Shown piece after piece: positions 36,267 through 44,221 of a DNA stretch of 56,711 nucleotides; positions within the stretch are counted from its first letter, which is position 1; each line of letters opens with the position of its first letter. The translations under genes were made by a program, and so were the position numbers. This stretch comes from Avichristensenella sp031549905 (GTDB lineage: Bacteria; Bacillota; Clostridia; Christensenellales; Aristaeellaceae): contig JAVBPC010000059.1 of NCBI GenBank assembly GCA_031549905.1, positions 1 to 56,711 of the forward strand, given 5' to 3'. The notes under the pieces were generated by a model. That model had not been told where the DNA came from and did no database searches. It was given only the letters and a program-made list of their open reading frames with translations.

Positions 36267-38240
36267 ATGCAAACGATGCGGCAAATGGGCGGGCTTGGAA
36301 TCGGCGCGACAATGGATGTGGCATACCGGGACGGGTTCCTGTACGCGGTGCAGTCCGGCGCGTACCCGGTGAAAAACCCCGTGCACAACGGGCGGCTTGT
36401 GGTGGTGGATGCCAGAGATTCCGCCGCGCCGAAGGTGTGCGGCGTGCTGGAAGGTATCGGCAGCGCGCGGCAGATAGAGCTGGACGGCAGCATCGCCTAC
36501 ATCACCGCGCGGGAGGACGGGCTGCTGGTCGCGGACATTGGCGACCCGTACCATCCGAAACTGGTCAGCCGCTATGACACGGTGGAATACGCCACCGGGC
36601 TGGCTGTGGCAAACGGCCTTTGCGTGGTCAGTCTGCGGCAGTACGGGCTGGAGCTGATCGACGCGCGTGACCCGGCGCGGCTGCGGCACATCGGCCTGAT
36701 CCGCACCGGCGAGGCGCAGTCCCTCTGGATCGACGGGCACCATGTGTACGCTGGGGTGTGGGGCACGAAGGAGCTTGTCATCGCGGATATCGAAAGGCCC
36801 GCAGCGCCCCGTGTGGTGGCGCGCGCGCCGCTGGATGGGCGCGGCGACGGTGTGACCGTGCGGAATGGCATCTGCTACGCCGCCACCGGCCAGCACGCGC
36901 GCGGCCCGGAAGGGGAAAGGCTTGGCAACGGGCTGGAGTTGCTGGATGTGCGCGATCCCGCGCGGCCGGTGCGGCTTTCCGGGGTCAAGTTTCCGCCGTA
37001 TTACGGGCTGACGTTTGACATGTGGGATGTGCAGCTGGCGGGGGATACCGCGCTGGTCAGCAATACGCGCAACGGTTTGTATGTTGTGGATGTGGCTGAC
37101 CCGATGCGCCCATGTATAGTCTCTTCCGTGCGCTTGCCGCGGCTTCCGGATGGAACCCATGAACCGATCACGGGGTTTGCGCTTGACGGATCGCGGCTGT
37201 TTGTCGCGGGCGGCGCTGCGGACACCTATCTTTTTGCGTGTGACCAGCCGTTGGCGCCGGCGTATGCGATGCGGGCGGAGGTTTGCCCGGGGGCGAAAAC
37301 GGCGGCGTTTGAACTGGAAACGGTGAACGGCTCTCCCATGCGCGCTTCCCGTGCGCTGGAGGGGTGGAACGTTCGCTTTGTGGAGCGGTGGGGCGGGCTG
37401 CTGTATGCCGCGTGTTCCGCGCAAGGCGTGGCGGTCGTTGACGCTTTGACCTTCGCGCAGATCGGCCACATCCCCACGGAAGGGTTTGCCTACACCGTGC
37501 GGCGCGTGGGGGAGTACCTGTTCATCGCGGAGCACCATGCGGGCATGGCCGTTTACAAAATTGAAGGGGATCGATACCGGCCGGTCGCCCGCCACCGCGC
37601 GCCAGGCGGGCTGTCCGTGCTGGACCTGCTGCCAAGCGGGGATGGGCGGCTGATGCTGCTGCAAGTGGCAAGCCTTGGCGTGGAAATGCTGGACATATCG
37701 CGGCCAGAAACACCGCGCGCGGTAGGCGATTCGCTTTCCTACATCGGGCTGTTTTACGGCCGTCATTTCCCATCCCGCGCGCAGGGGAATCGCTTCTTCT
37801 TCGCCGTCAACCGCGATGGGTGTTTTTCCGTGGAACCGGGCCCGGACGGGCTATCGGTACGCCAACTGCCGTACAAGGCGGGGCAGCTTTCCTTCACCAC
37901 GGAGTCTGGCCTGGAACTGCTGGGGGAGGATCTGCTCTGCCTGCACGCGGGCGAGTATGTGCTGATGCGGGAGGGCGAACCGCCCAGCATCAAAGGCCCG
38001 ATAGAAGGCGCGGCGCTCGGCATGGGCGTGCCGCGCGCGGGGGGCGGCCTGCTGGTGGTGGCGGAGCGTTCCACGGGCCATATCGTCATCGCGGAAATGC
38101 AGGCGGACCTACACGCCCGCTGCCTGTGCGAGATGCAAACAACCGGCTCGCCCGACGTGGCATGCGTGATGCCTGAAACCGTGTACATCCCCCTGGGGCA
38201 TCAGGGGCTGCTGGTGATAGAAAGGGAGGAAATCCGATGA
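36267..38240 (+). CDS. Cytosolic LVIVD-repeat beta-propeller protein, 657 aa
   Basis: The protein has repeated 'L-V/L-V/I-x-D-ARDPxxP'-type units: 'LVVVDARDSAAPK', 'LLVADIGDPYHPK', 'LELIDARDPARLR', 'LVIADIERPAAPR', 'LELLDVRDPARPV', 'LYVVDVADPMRPC', 'VEMLDISRPETPR'. These are LVIVD repeats expected to build a beta-propeller. There is no signal peptide or membrane segment, although LVIVD proteins are often exported. ATG 36267 is 6 nt after AAAGGGGG; ATG 36261 abuts it. The stop overlaps the next start (ATGA), so it is tightly coupled to an FAD-dependent oxidoreductase and may be its scaffold, sensor or substrate-handling partner (inference). Confidence 0.72.
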   Translation: MQTMRQMGGLGIGATMDVAYRDGFLYAVQSGAYPVKNPVHNGRLVVVDARDSAAPKVCGVLEGIGSARQIELDGSIAYITAREDGLLVADIGDPYHPKLVSRYDTVEYATGLAVANGLCVVSLRQYGLELIDARDPARLRHIGLIRTGEAQSLWIDGHHVYAGVWGTKELVIADIERPAAPRVVARAPLDGRGDGVTVRNGICYAATGQHARGPEGERLGNGLELLDVRDPARPVRLSGVKFPPYYGLTFDMWDVQLAGDTALVSNTRNGLYVVDVADPMRPCIVSSVRLPRLPDGTHEPITGFALDGSRLFVAGGAADTYLFACDQPLAPAYAMRAEVCPGAKTAAFELETVNGSPMRASRALEGWNVRFVERWGGLLYAACSAQGVAVVDALTFAQIGHIPTEGFAYTVRRVGEYLFIAEHHAGMAVYKIEGDRYRPVARHRAPGGLSVLDLLPSGDGRLMLLQVASLGVEMLDISRPETPRAVGDSLSYIGLFYGRHFPSRAQGNRFFFAVNRDGCFSVEPGPDGLSVRQLPYKAGQLSFTTESGLELLGEDLLCLHAGEYVLMREGEPPSIKGPIEGAALGMGVPRAGGGLLVVAERSTGHIVIAEMQADLHARCLCEMQTTGSPDVACVMPETVYIPLGHQGLLVIEREEIR

Positions 38241-39571
38241 TTACAAGGGCGATGGCGGCGCAGGGCGCGTGGAAGGCGTCCGGGCATTACGATCTGGCGG
38301 TGATTGGCGCGGGGCCTGCGGGCATCGGCGCGGCGATTGCCGCGGCGCGAAAGGGGCTAAAGGTTGCGCTGATAGAATCCTATGGGTTTGCCGGGGGCGT
38401 GGGCACCAAGTCGTGCGTGCCGCTGTACTTTGGCTTTGGCGTGAACGGCAAGCAAAGCACGGCCGGCCTTTCGGAGGAGTTTATCCGCCGCATGGATGAC
38501 ATGGGCGCGGCGTCCCTCATCATCAACAATGGCTGCGCAATGCCGGAATTCCGCCCCATCGCGGGCCGCGCGCTGACCGCCAAGGTGCAGCTGCACCCCG
38601 AAACGATGAAGCTGATGTACCGCCGCATGCTGCAGGAGGCGGGGGTGGAATGTATCTTTTACGCCCACATGGCCGATGCCGTGGTGGAGGACGGGCGCAT
38701 CGCCTCCGTGCTGGTTTCGTGCCTGGAGGGGCCGGTGCTGATTTCCGCCGATTATTTTGTGGATGCCACGGGCGATGCGCATCTGTTCAGCGCGGCGGGC
38801 GCGCCCGTGCACAAGTACGCACAGGAGGACTGCATGCACAAGTCGATGTTTTTCTTTGTAGGCGGCGTGACGCCGTTCGATCACGCGTACAACTGCGCGC
38901 TGTATAAAGAAGCGTACGACGCGGGCCGCCTGCCGCAGCGCGTGTGGGATCATTTCGGATATTCCGTGCAGCTAAACCCCGGCGTCGTGCAGATCGCCGT
39001 GTGCTACGGTGTGGGCGACGCGCTGGATTCCCGCGACATGACGCGAATGGATCTGGATATGCGCGAAACGGTGTTCCAGGTGCTTGATTTCCTCCGCCGG
39101 GAAATGCCCGGCTTCCGTAACTGCTACCTGTTGGATACGGGGGCGCACATCGGCGTGCGCGCGGGGCGGGGCATTGCGGGGGTAGAAACATTCACGGAAG
39201 ATATGGTATGCCAGGGCATCGCGACGGATGAACCCATCGCGCTGACCAGCCGCAGCTATGGCGCGCACAGCAACGATAAAAAGCAGTTCATGTCCGCCTG
39301 GAGCCAGAACATAGAGGGCTTCAGCGCCGTGCCGATGCGGGCGATGATGTCACCGCGAATCGAAAACGCGCTGGCCGCCGGGCGCTGCATCTCTGCCGAG
39401 CCACGCATCATCGGCACATTCCGCATGATGAACACCTGCATGACGATGGGCGAGGCGGCGGGCCTGCTGACTAGCCTTGCGGCTGCAAAGGGCGCGCCGG
39501 TTGCGCAGATACCGTACAGCGCGCTGTCTCCGCTGCTGCGGGAGGCAAACTTCATTCTGCCTGCCATATAA
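38237..39571 (+). CDS. FAD-dependent oxidoreductase (FAD_oxidored type)
   Basis: This 444-residue cytosolic flavoprotein has dinucleotide motif 'LAVIGAGPAGIGAAIAAA' (Gly24, 26, 29), 'ADYFVDATGDAHLFSAAG' and the C-terminal FAD segment 'ALAAGRCISAEPRIIGTFR' with 'GEAAG'. It is the same family as the N-terminal half of the fusion at 27747, but shorter and without glycosidase. It is coupled by ATGA to the propeller gene. The substrate is unknown; the operon context suggests an imported carbohydrate or derivative. Confidence 0.85.
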   Translation: MITRAMAAQGAWKASGHYDLAVIGAGPAGIGAAIAAARKGLKVALIESYGFAGGVGTKSCVPLYFGFGVNGKQSTAGLSEEFIRRMDDMGAASLIINNGCAMPEFRPIAGRALTAKVQLHPETMKLMYRRMLQEAGVECIFYAHMADAVVEDGRIASVLVSCLEGPVLISADYFVDATGDAHLFSAAGAPVHKYAQEDCMHKSMFFFVGGVTPFDHAYNCALYKEAYDAGRLPQRVWDHFGYSVQLNPGVVQIAVCYGVGDALDSRDMTRMDLDMRETVFQVLDFLRREMPGFRNCYLLDTGAHIGVRAGRGIAGVETFTEDMVCQGIATDEPIALTSRSYGAHSNDKKQFMSAWSQNIEGFSAVPMRAMMSPRIENALAAGRCISAEPRIIGTFRMMNTCMTMGEAAGLLTSLAAAKGAPVAQIPYSALSPLLREANFILPAI

Positions 39572-39617
39572 TGCGCTCAAAACCCGAAGAAATTCATAGA
39601 CAACCCGAACATAATTG

Positions 39618-39667
39618 TTGTGGGCTTATAGGCCGGATTTGTATAATCTATGTAGCCGCAGCGGCTA
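39618..39667 (+). promoter_or_regulatory. Promoter with palindromic operator at +1 for third CUT1 importer
   Basis: TTGTGG (39618-39623), 18 nt, TATAAT (39642-39647). The predicted start site near 39654 falls in a perfect palindrome, TAGCCGC-A-GCGGCTA (39653-39667). The long leader to the GTG at 39894 would contain repeat R2 and a second hairpin. This promoter separates the importer from the propeller/oxidoreductase genes. Confidence 0.6.
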
Positions 39668-39669
39668 TC

Positions 39670-39831
39670 TAGAGCATTTTGCGAAAACATTCGGCACGCA
39701 TTTGCGGATCTTTTGCCGCCTCGCGTTGCCTCGTCCACGTGGCGTAGCGCTGCTACGCCTTGCTCCCTCGGCTTAGCGAAACGGCAAAATCTCTCGCAAA
39801 TACATGCCGAATGTTTCCGAAAATTGCTCTA
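39670..39831. repeat. Large palindromic MITE-like repeat (R2)
   Basis: The arms begin TAGAGCATTTTGCGAAAACA and continue through CATTCGGCA and TTTGCG to TTTTGCCG; the right half repeats these inverted with few mismatches. The centre is GGCGTAGC-gct-GCTACGCC. 162 bp, no open reading frame, foldable into one hairpin. The centre resembles that of R1. It lies in the predicted leader of the third CUT1 operon. Confidence 0.85.
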
Positions 39832-39832
39832 A

Positions 39833-39869
39833 GGCAATACCGCACAATGCACAGGCGCGCGGTATTGCC
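39833..39869. promoter_or_regulatory. Leader hairpin before third CUT1 permease
   Basis: GGCAATACCGC (39833-39843) and GCGGTATTGCC (39859-39869) form a perfect 11-bp stem, 25 nt upstream of the GTG start. No U-run follows, so it is not a terminator; it could be an operator or a translational control hairpin. Confidence 0.55.
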
Positions 39870-39893
39870 CCAAAAAAGAGGGGTGGTGCAGCC

Positions 39894-40862
39894 GTGGTAC
39901 AGCTAAGAACCCAGACAAAGAAACCGCTCCTCACCAGGATATGGAACGCCCGGATGGTGTACCTGTTCCTGCTGCCCGGCGTGATATACCTGGGCATCTT
40001 TCGGTACATCCCCATCGGTGGGCTGACGCTGGCATTCCGCACCTACAGCGCGAAACTGGGCATGTGGAACAGCCCGTGGGTGGGCCTTTCCAACTTCCAG
40101 CGGCTGTTCGTTACCCCAAGGGCGACGCAGGCGATCCTCAACACGCTGGAAATCAGCATGTGCCGCATCCTGTTTGAGTTCCCGATGCCGATCATCATCG
40201 CCGTGCTGTTCAGCGAGATGCGCGGCAAGCGGTTCAAAAAGCTGTACCAAACGGTGATCACGTTTCCGCACTTTCTTTCCTGGGTCATTGTGGCCACCAT
40301 CTTGCAGGATTTCTTTGGCACATACGGCGTGGTCAACTATGTATTGCGCCTGCTTGGCACCGAACCGGTCAAGTTCCTTACCAAGCCGGCCACGTTCCGC
40401 TCGTTCATCTACTTTTCCGCCAACTGGAAGGGCGCGGGCTGGTCGTCGATCATCTTTATCGCGTCGCTAGCCGGAATCAACAGCGAACTGTACGAGGCCG
40501 CCGGTATCGACGGCGCGGCGCGGCTGCGCAAGATATGGCATGTGACGCTGCCGGGCCTGCGCCCGACGATCATCATCATGCTGATCCTCAGCATCGGGCA
40601 GGCGATGAACGCCGGGTTCGAGCAGATCTTCACCATGCGCAACTCCGTTGTGCAGAATGTGGTGGATATCATCGATACCTATGTGTATGACATCACTTTC
40701 GGCGCGACGCCCAGCTACGGGTTCTCCACGGCGGTGGGGCTGTTCAAGTCGGTGATCAACTGCACGCTGCTGGTGCTGGCAAACGCCTGCGCGAAGGGCT
40801 TCCTTGGCCAGGGCCTGTTCGGCGAAAAGGTGGAGAGAAAGGAGCGGAGGGCGCATGCTTAG
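39894..40862 (+). CDS. CUT1 sugar ABC permease, LplB type (third system)
   Basis: This 322-residue permease has an EAA loop ('EAAGIDGAARLRKIWHVTLP') and the typical 'VYLFLLPGVIYLGIFRYIP' first segment. Start is GTG 39894, 8 nt after GAGGGGT; the in-frame ATG 39804 lies inside repeat R2 and would add a non-conserved leader. It forms an importer with the genes at 40855 and 41818, again without an ATPase. Confidence 0.9.
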   Translation: MVQLRTQTKKPLLTRIWNARMVYLFLLPGVIYLGIFRYIPIGGLTLAFRTYSAKLGMWNSPWVGLSNFQRLFVTPRATQAILNTLEISMCRILFEFPMPIIIAVLFSEMRGKRFKKLYQTVITFPHFLSWVIVATILQDFFGTYGVVNYVLRLLGTEPVKFLTKPATFRSFIYFSANWKGAGWSSIIFIASLAGINSELYEAAGIDGAARLRKIWHVTLPGLRPTIIIMLILSIGQAMNAGFEQIFTMRNSVVQNVVDIIDTYVYDITFGATPSYGFSTAVGLFKSVINCTLLVLANACAKGFLGQGLFGEKVERKERRAHA

Positions 40863-41742
40863 CCTGACGAAAAAGCGCCGCCTGCGGCGCATCGAATGGA
40901 TGGATGTATTCAGCTTTGCCGCGCTGTCTGCCGTTACGCTGCTGATCGCTTTCCCGTTCTACACGGCGCTGACCACATCCATCACCACCAGCATTTCGTA
41001 TGTGAAGAACCCCGTGCAGCTGATCCCCAACAGCTTTACGCTGGAGAACTACAGCTACATCTTCGAGCGGCTGAACATCGTCACCGGGTACAGAAACACG
41101 CTGTTCATCGTGATCATAGGGACCGCGCTGTCGATGCTGATCTCGCTGACATACGCGTACGGTCTGGCGCAGAAGGATTATCCGGGCAAGAAAATATTCT
41201 TTCTGTACCTGCTGGTGACGATGTACTTTGGCGGCGGCCTCATCCCAACGTATCTGCTGATTCGCGATCTGGGCCTTGTGAACAACCCGTTCAGCGTGAT
41301 TTTCCTGTGCGGCGTGTCGCCGTTTTACATCATCATCATCAAAAATGGTCTGGAGCAGCTGCCGGAATCATTGACAGAGGCGGCGCGCATAGACGGCGCG
41401 AACGAATGGCGGGTGTTCACCGGGATCACCATCCCGCTGATCATGCCAATTGTGGTTACGTTTTCGCTGTTCATCGCCGTCAACTATTGGAATGAGTGGT
41501 TCTGGTCGATGCTGTCGCTGACGAAGCCCCAGACCAAAACGCTGCAGATCATGCTGCGCACGATTGTTACCACGGTGGAGGCGCTGGAGATGGACTCCGC
41601 GGCATCTGACTATCAGGAGGTATTCTCGCAGGGGCTAAAGATGGCGGCGGTCATCATCACGATGGTGCCGATCATGATTGTCTACCCGTTCCTGCAAAAG
41701 CATTTCGCTCAGGGCATTTTGGTAGGTTCCGTAAAAATGTGA
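40855..41742 (+). CDS. CUT1 sugar ABC permease, YtcP type (third system)
   Basis: This 295-residue partner permease has segments 'YFGGGLIPTYLL', an EAA loop ('EAARIDGANEWRVFTGI') and a terminal 'GILVGSVKM'. ATG 40855 follows GCGGAGGGCGC and overlaps the previous stop by 8 nt. Confidence 0.9.
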   Translation: MLSLTKKRRLRRIEWMDVFSFAALSAVTLLIAFPFYTALTTSITTSISYVKNPVQLIPNSFTLENYSYIFERLNIVTGYRNTLFIVIIGTALSMLISLTYAYGLAQKDYPGKKIFFLYLLVTMYFGGGLIPTYLLIRDLGLVNNPFSVIFLCGVSPFYIIIIKNGLEQLPESLTEAARIDGANEWRVFTGITIPLIMPIVVTFSLFIAVNYWNEWFWSMLSLTKPQTKTLQIMLRTIVTTVEALEMDSAASDYQEVFSQGLKMAAVIITMVPIMIVYPFLQKHFAQGILVGSVKM

Positions 41743-41817
41743 AGGAGGTGCGCTCCAATCCCCGGCCAAGGCACGCTGCTCAACCCCCAAATGATCAATA
41801 TGAAGGAGGCATTTCCC

Positions 41818-43341
41818 GTGAAAAAGGCGCTATCTGTTCTGCTTATCCTGATGATGGTGCTCGTTAGCCTGCCCGCTATGGCGGAGTATGACAAGCACAT
41901 CAACTTTTCCGCCACCTATGTGGATCGCGGTTCCACCAAGGTGGACGCCATGTACGAGTTTTTCTGCAACCAGTTTAATGTTGATATCGAAATGATCCCC
42001 ATCGCCTGGAGCGCGCTGAACGACACCAACAGCGTGATGATCATGGGCGGCACGATGTACGACTGGATGATGATCACCTGGGATTACAACACGTTCCTTT
42101 CCTATGTGGATCAGGAGCTGATCAAGCCCCTGCCCGAAAACTTCGAGGAAACATACCCTAACATCGCCAGGGCGTTTACGGCCAGCGGCGTGGGCGATTA
42201 CCTCTATGTGGATGGCCGCGCGTACGGCACGCCGATGCCCATCTTTTTCAACTTCAGTTCCAACGATTACGCGCTGCAGATGCTGTCAGGCTTCTACCGC
42301 GTAGACTGGGCGAAGGAGCTTGGCTTCGAGTTCGGAGACTCCGTGACCATCACCGAGTTTGAAGCATACCTCAAGGCCTGCGTAGAAAACGACATGGCCG
42401 GCAACGGGCAGACCATTGGCCTTACCTGCCACCACAGCAGCGCCGCCAGCGTTTACCTGAGCCTGACGAACGAGGCGTACGGCACGTTTGTCGATGCGGA
42501 TGGCGAGTACGTCTGGGGGCCGACGATGGAGGGCACCGTGGAAGGCATTCAGCGCATGAAAGCCGCCTACAATGCGGGCTTGATCGATCCCGATTATTAC
42601 TCGCTGGATTCCTTTGAGGCGCAGAACAAGCTGGCCGCCGGGCTGGCCGCCGCCGGTTTCAACACCGGTACCGCCGCCAACTACCGCATCATCCTGGATG
42701 CCGCTACTGCCGCGGGCATTGAAAACGCGGAAGAGGTGATAAAGCCCATCGTGATCACGGATGACGAGGGTGTGTGGCGCGGCCCCGAGGTCAAGAACTT
42801 CTGGTGCATCAACATATTCCGCCCCGATCTGGATGACGAAACATACACCCGCATGCTGGAGATGATCGATTACCTGTACTCGGCAGAGGCCGAAGAGGTG
42901 ATCAACATGGGCATCAAGGGCGTGGACTGGGATGTGGATGCGGACGGTTATTATGTTTCCCACCTGCCAGCGGAGTTTTCCAACATCCGGCAGAAGTACC
43001 CCTCCGGTTGGTTCTGGCGGGATGCCACCATCTGCCTGGATGAGTTTGACCTGGTGAACCCGACATATTCCAAAACGCTGATCGACACAATCAACGCGAT
43101 GTACAACTACCGCTACCAATCCGCCGAGAAGAACGGCTACCTGGCGCTGGATAACCATGTGGCGTACCAATCCAGCGAGGCGCGCAGCAACTACTCCGTC
43201 AACATTGACAGCGAAGTGACCCGCATCGTTTGCGACAGCGATATCAAGATGGAGGATGTCGGCGCGGAGTGGGCAAAGTTTATCAAAACGTATGAGGGCA
43301 TGTGGAAGCCCGTGGTGGATGACCTGAACAACACAAAGTAA
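41818..43341 (+). CDS. Secreted sugar-binding protein of third CUT1 importer
   Basis: This 507-residue receptor has a signal peptide beginning at GTG 41818 (MKKALSVLLILMMVLVS, cleavage near 'LPAMA'), and no lipobox Cys. GAAGGAGG lies 9 nt upstream; the ATG at 41791 precedes that site and is not used. The 75 nt between the permease and this gene contain an additional AAGGAGG but no convincing small gene. Confidence 0.88.
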   Translation: MKKALSVLLILMMVLVSLPAMAEYDKHINFSATYVDRGSTKVDAMYEFFCNQFNVDIEMIPIAWSALNDTNSVMIMGGTMYDWMMITWDYNTFLSYVDQELIKPLPENFEETYPNIARAFTASGVGDYLYVDGRAYGTPMPIFFNFSSNDYALQMLSGFYRVDWAKELGFEFGDSVTITEFEAYLKACVENDMAGNGQTIGLTCHHSSAASVYLSLTNEAYGTFVDADGEYVWGPTMEGTVEGIQRMKAAYNAGLIDPDYYSLDSFEAQNKLAAGLAAAGFNTGTAANYRIILDAATAAGIENAEEVIKPIVITDDEGVWRGPEVKNFWCINIFRPDLDDETYTRMLEMIDYLYSAEAEEVINMGIKGVDWDVDADGYYVSHLPAEFSNIRQKYPSGWFWRDATICLDEFDLVNPTYSKTLIDTINAMYNYRYQSAEKNGYLALDNHVAYQSSEARSNYSVNIDSEVTRIVCDSDIKMEDVGAEWAKFIKTYEGMWKPVVDDLNNTK

Positions 43342-43361
43342 ACAAGGATGCCACCGATATG

Positions 43362-43383
43362 GGAGGATACGTCTGTATCCTCC
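43362..43383. terminator. Hairpin after third CUT1 operon
   Basis: GGAGGATAC-GTCT-GTATCCTCC is a perfect 9-bp stem, followed by TTATCGCGTTT. The poor U-run makes it a weak terminator or an attenuator ahead of the response regulator gene. A TATAGT -10-like element follows at 43399-43404. Confidence 0.5.
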
Positions 43384-43438
43384 TTATCGCGTTTGTGCTA
43401 TAGTGGGGCAATGACATCGCATTGAAGAAGGTGTGCGG

Positions 43439-44158
43439 ATGGAAAAGGCCAAGTGTATCCTGGTGGATGACGATCAGTGGGCGCTGGAAGATATCAAGCA
43501 CATCATGCGCTTTGATGAGGCCGGTTTCCAGCTGATCGGCGAATACAGCAACGCGAAGGATGCGCTCTTCGCCATTGAGGCGCACAGGCCGCAGCTTGTC
43601 ATATCGGATATTTGCCTGGGCGGCATGAGTGGGCTTGACATGATAGACGCGTGCCGCGCAAAGGGGTTTCAGGCGGAGTTTATCTTGATCAGCGGGTATT
43701 CGGAGTTTGAGTACGCGCGCAAGGCGATCAGCGCGGATGTATGCATGTATCTGCTCAAGCCCATCGATGCGGAGGAAAGCCAGAAAGCGCTGCGCAAGGC
43801 GCGCGCGAAGCTGGAAGGCCGCCAGATGCAAATGGAAGAAGAAGGGCGGCACACCATCAACCAGATTCGCGAGTACATCCGCCAGAATTACCAGCAGCGG
43901 CTGGCGCTTGAAGATGTGGCGGACAGGTTCTTCATCAACAGGTCGTACCTGTCGGAACTGTTCCGCGAAAAGTTTGGCAAAAGCTTTGTGCAGTTCAAGA
44001 ACGAAGTGCGCATTGAACAGGCGAAAACGCTGCTGACGGATACCGGCCTTTCCGTGGCGGAAATCGCGGGCCGGTGCGGGTTTGACAACACCAGCTATTT
44101 TGCGCTGGTTTTCAGGCAGCAAACGGGCAAATCGCCGGGGGAGTTCAGAAGAAGATAG
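43439..44158 (+). CDS. AraC-type response regulator (short YesN-like)
   Basis: This 239-residue protein has a receiver domain with Asp57 ('LVISDICLGG'), directly followed by two AraC helix-turn-helix motifs ('FFINRSYLSELFREKFG', 'CGFDNTSYFALVFRQQTG'). The long middle region of the regulator at 17537 is absent. ATG 43439 follows AAGGTG. It probably works with the kinase at 34529 and controls the third CUT1 importer and/or the propeller-oxidoreductase genes (inference). Confidence 0.87.
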   Translation: MEKAKCILVDDDQWALEDIKHIMRFDEAGFQLIGEYSNAKDALFAIEAHRPQLVISDICLGGMSGLDMIDACRAKGFQAEFILISGYSEFEYARKAISADVCMYLLKPIDAEESQKALRKARAKLEGRQMQMEEEGRHTINQIREYIRQNYQQRLALEDVADRFFINRSYLSELFREKFGKSFVQFKNEVRIEQAKTLLTDTGLSVAEIAGRCGFDNTSYFALVFRQQTGKSPGEFRRR

Positions 44159-44185
44159 CGTGCAATTTTGCGAAAATGTACCCTC

Positions 44186-44214
44186 TTGCTTATCCCATAA
44201 AGCCCCTGTATAAT
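44186..44214 (+). promoter_or_regulatory. Consensus promoter of the MATE gene; leaderless mRNA predicted
   Basis: TTGCTT (44186-44191), 17 nt, TATAAT (44209-44214). A start site 7-8 nt downstream coincides with the A of ATG 44222. No Shine-Dalgarno sequence is present between promoter and gene. Confidence 0.75.
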
Positions 44215-44221
44215 GTGCCCC

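Noticed and set aside
41743..41817. Small gene between the third YtcP permease and its binding protein
   Set aside because: An AAGGAGGTG site is present, but the frame from GTG has no family-like features and runs into the binding-protein gene out of frame.
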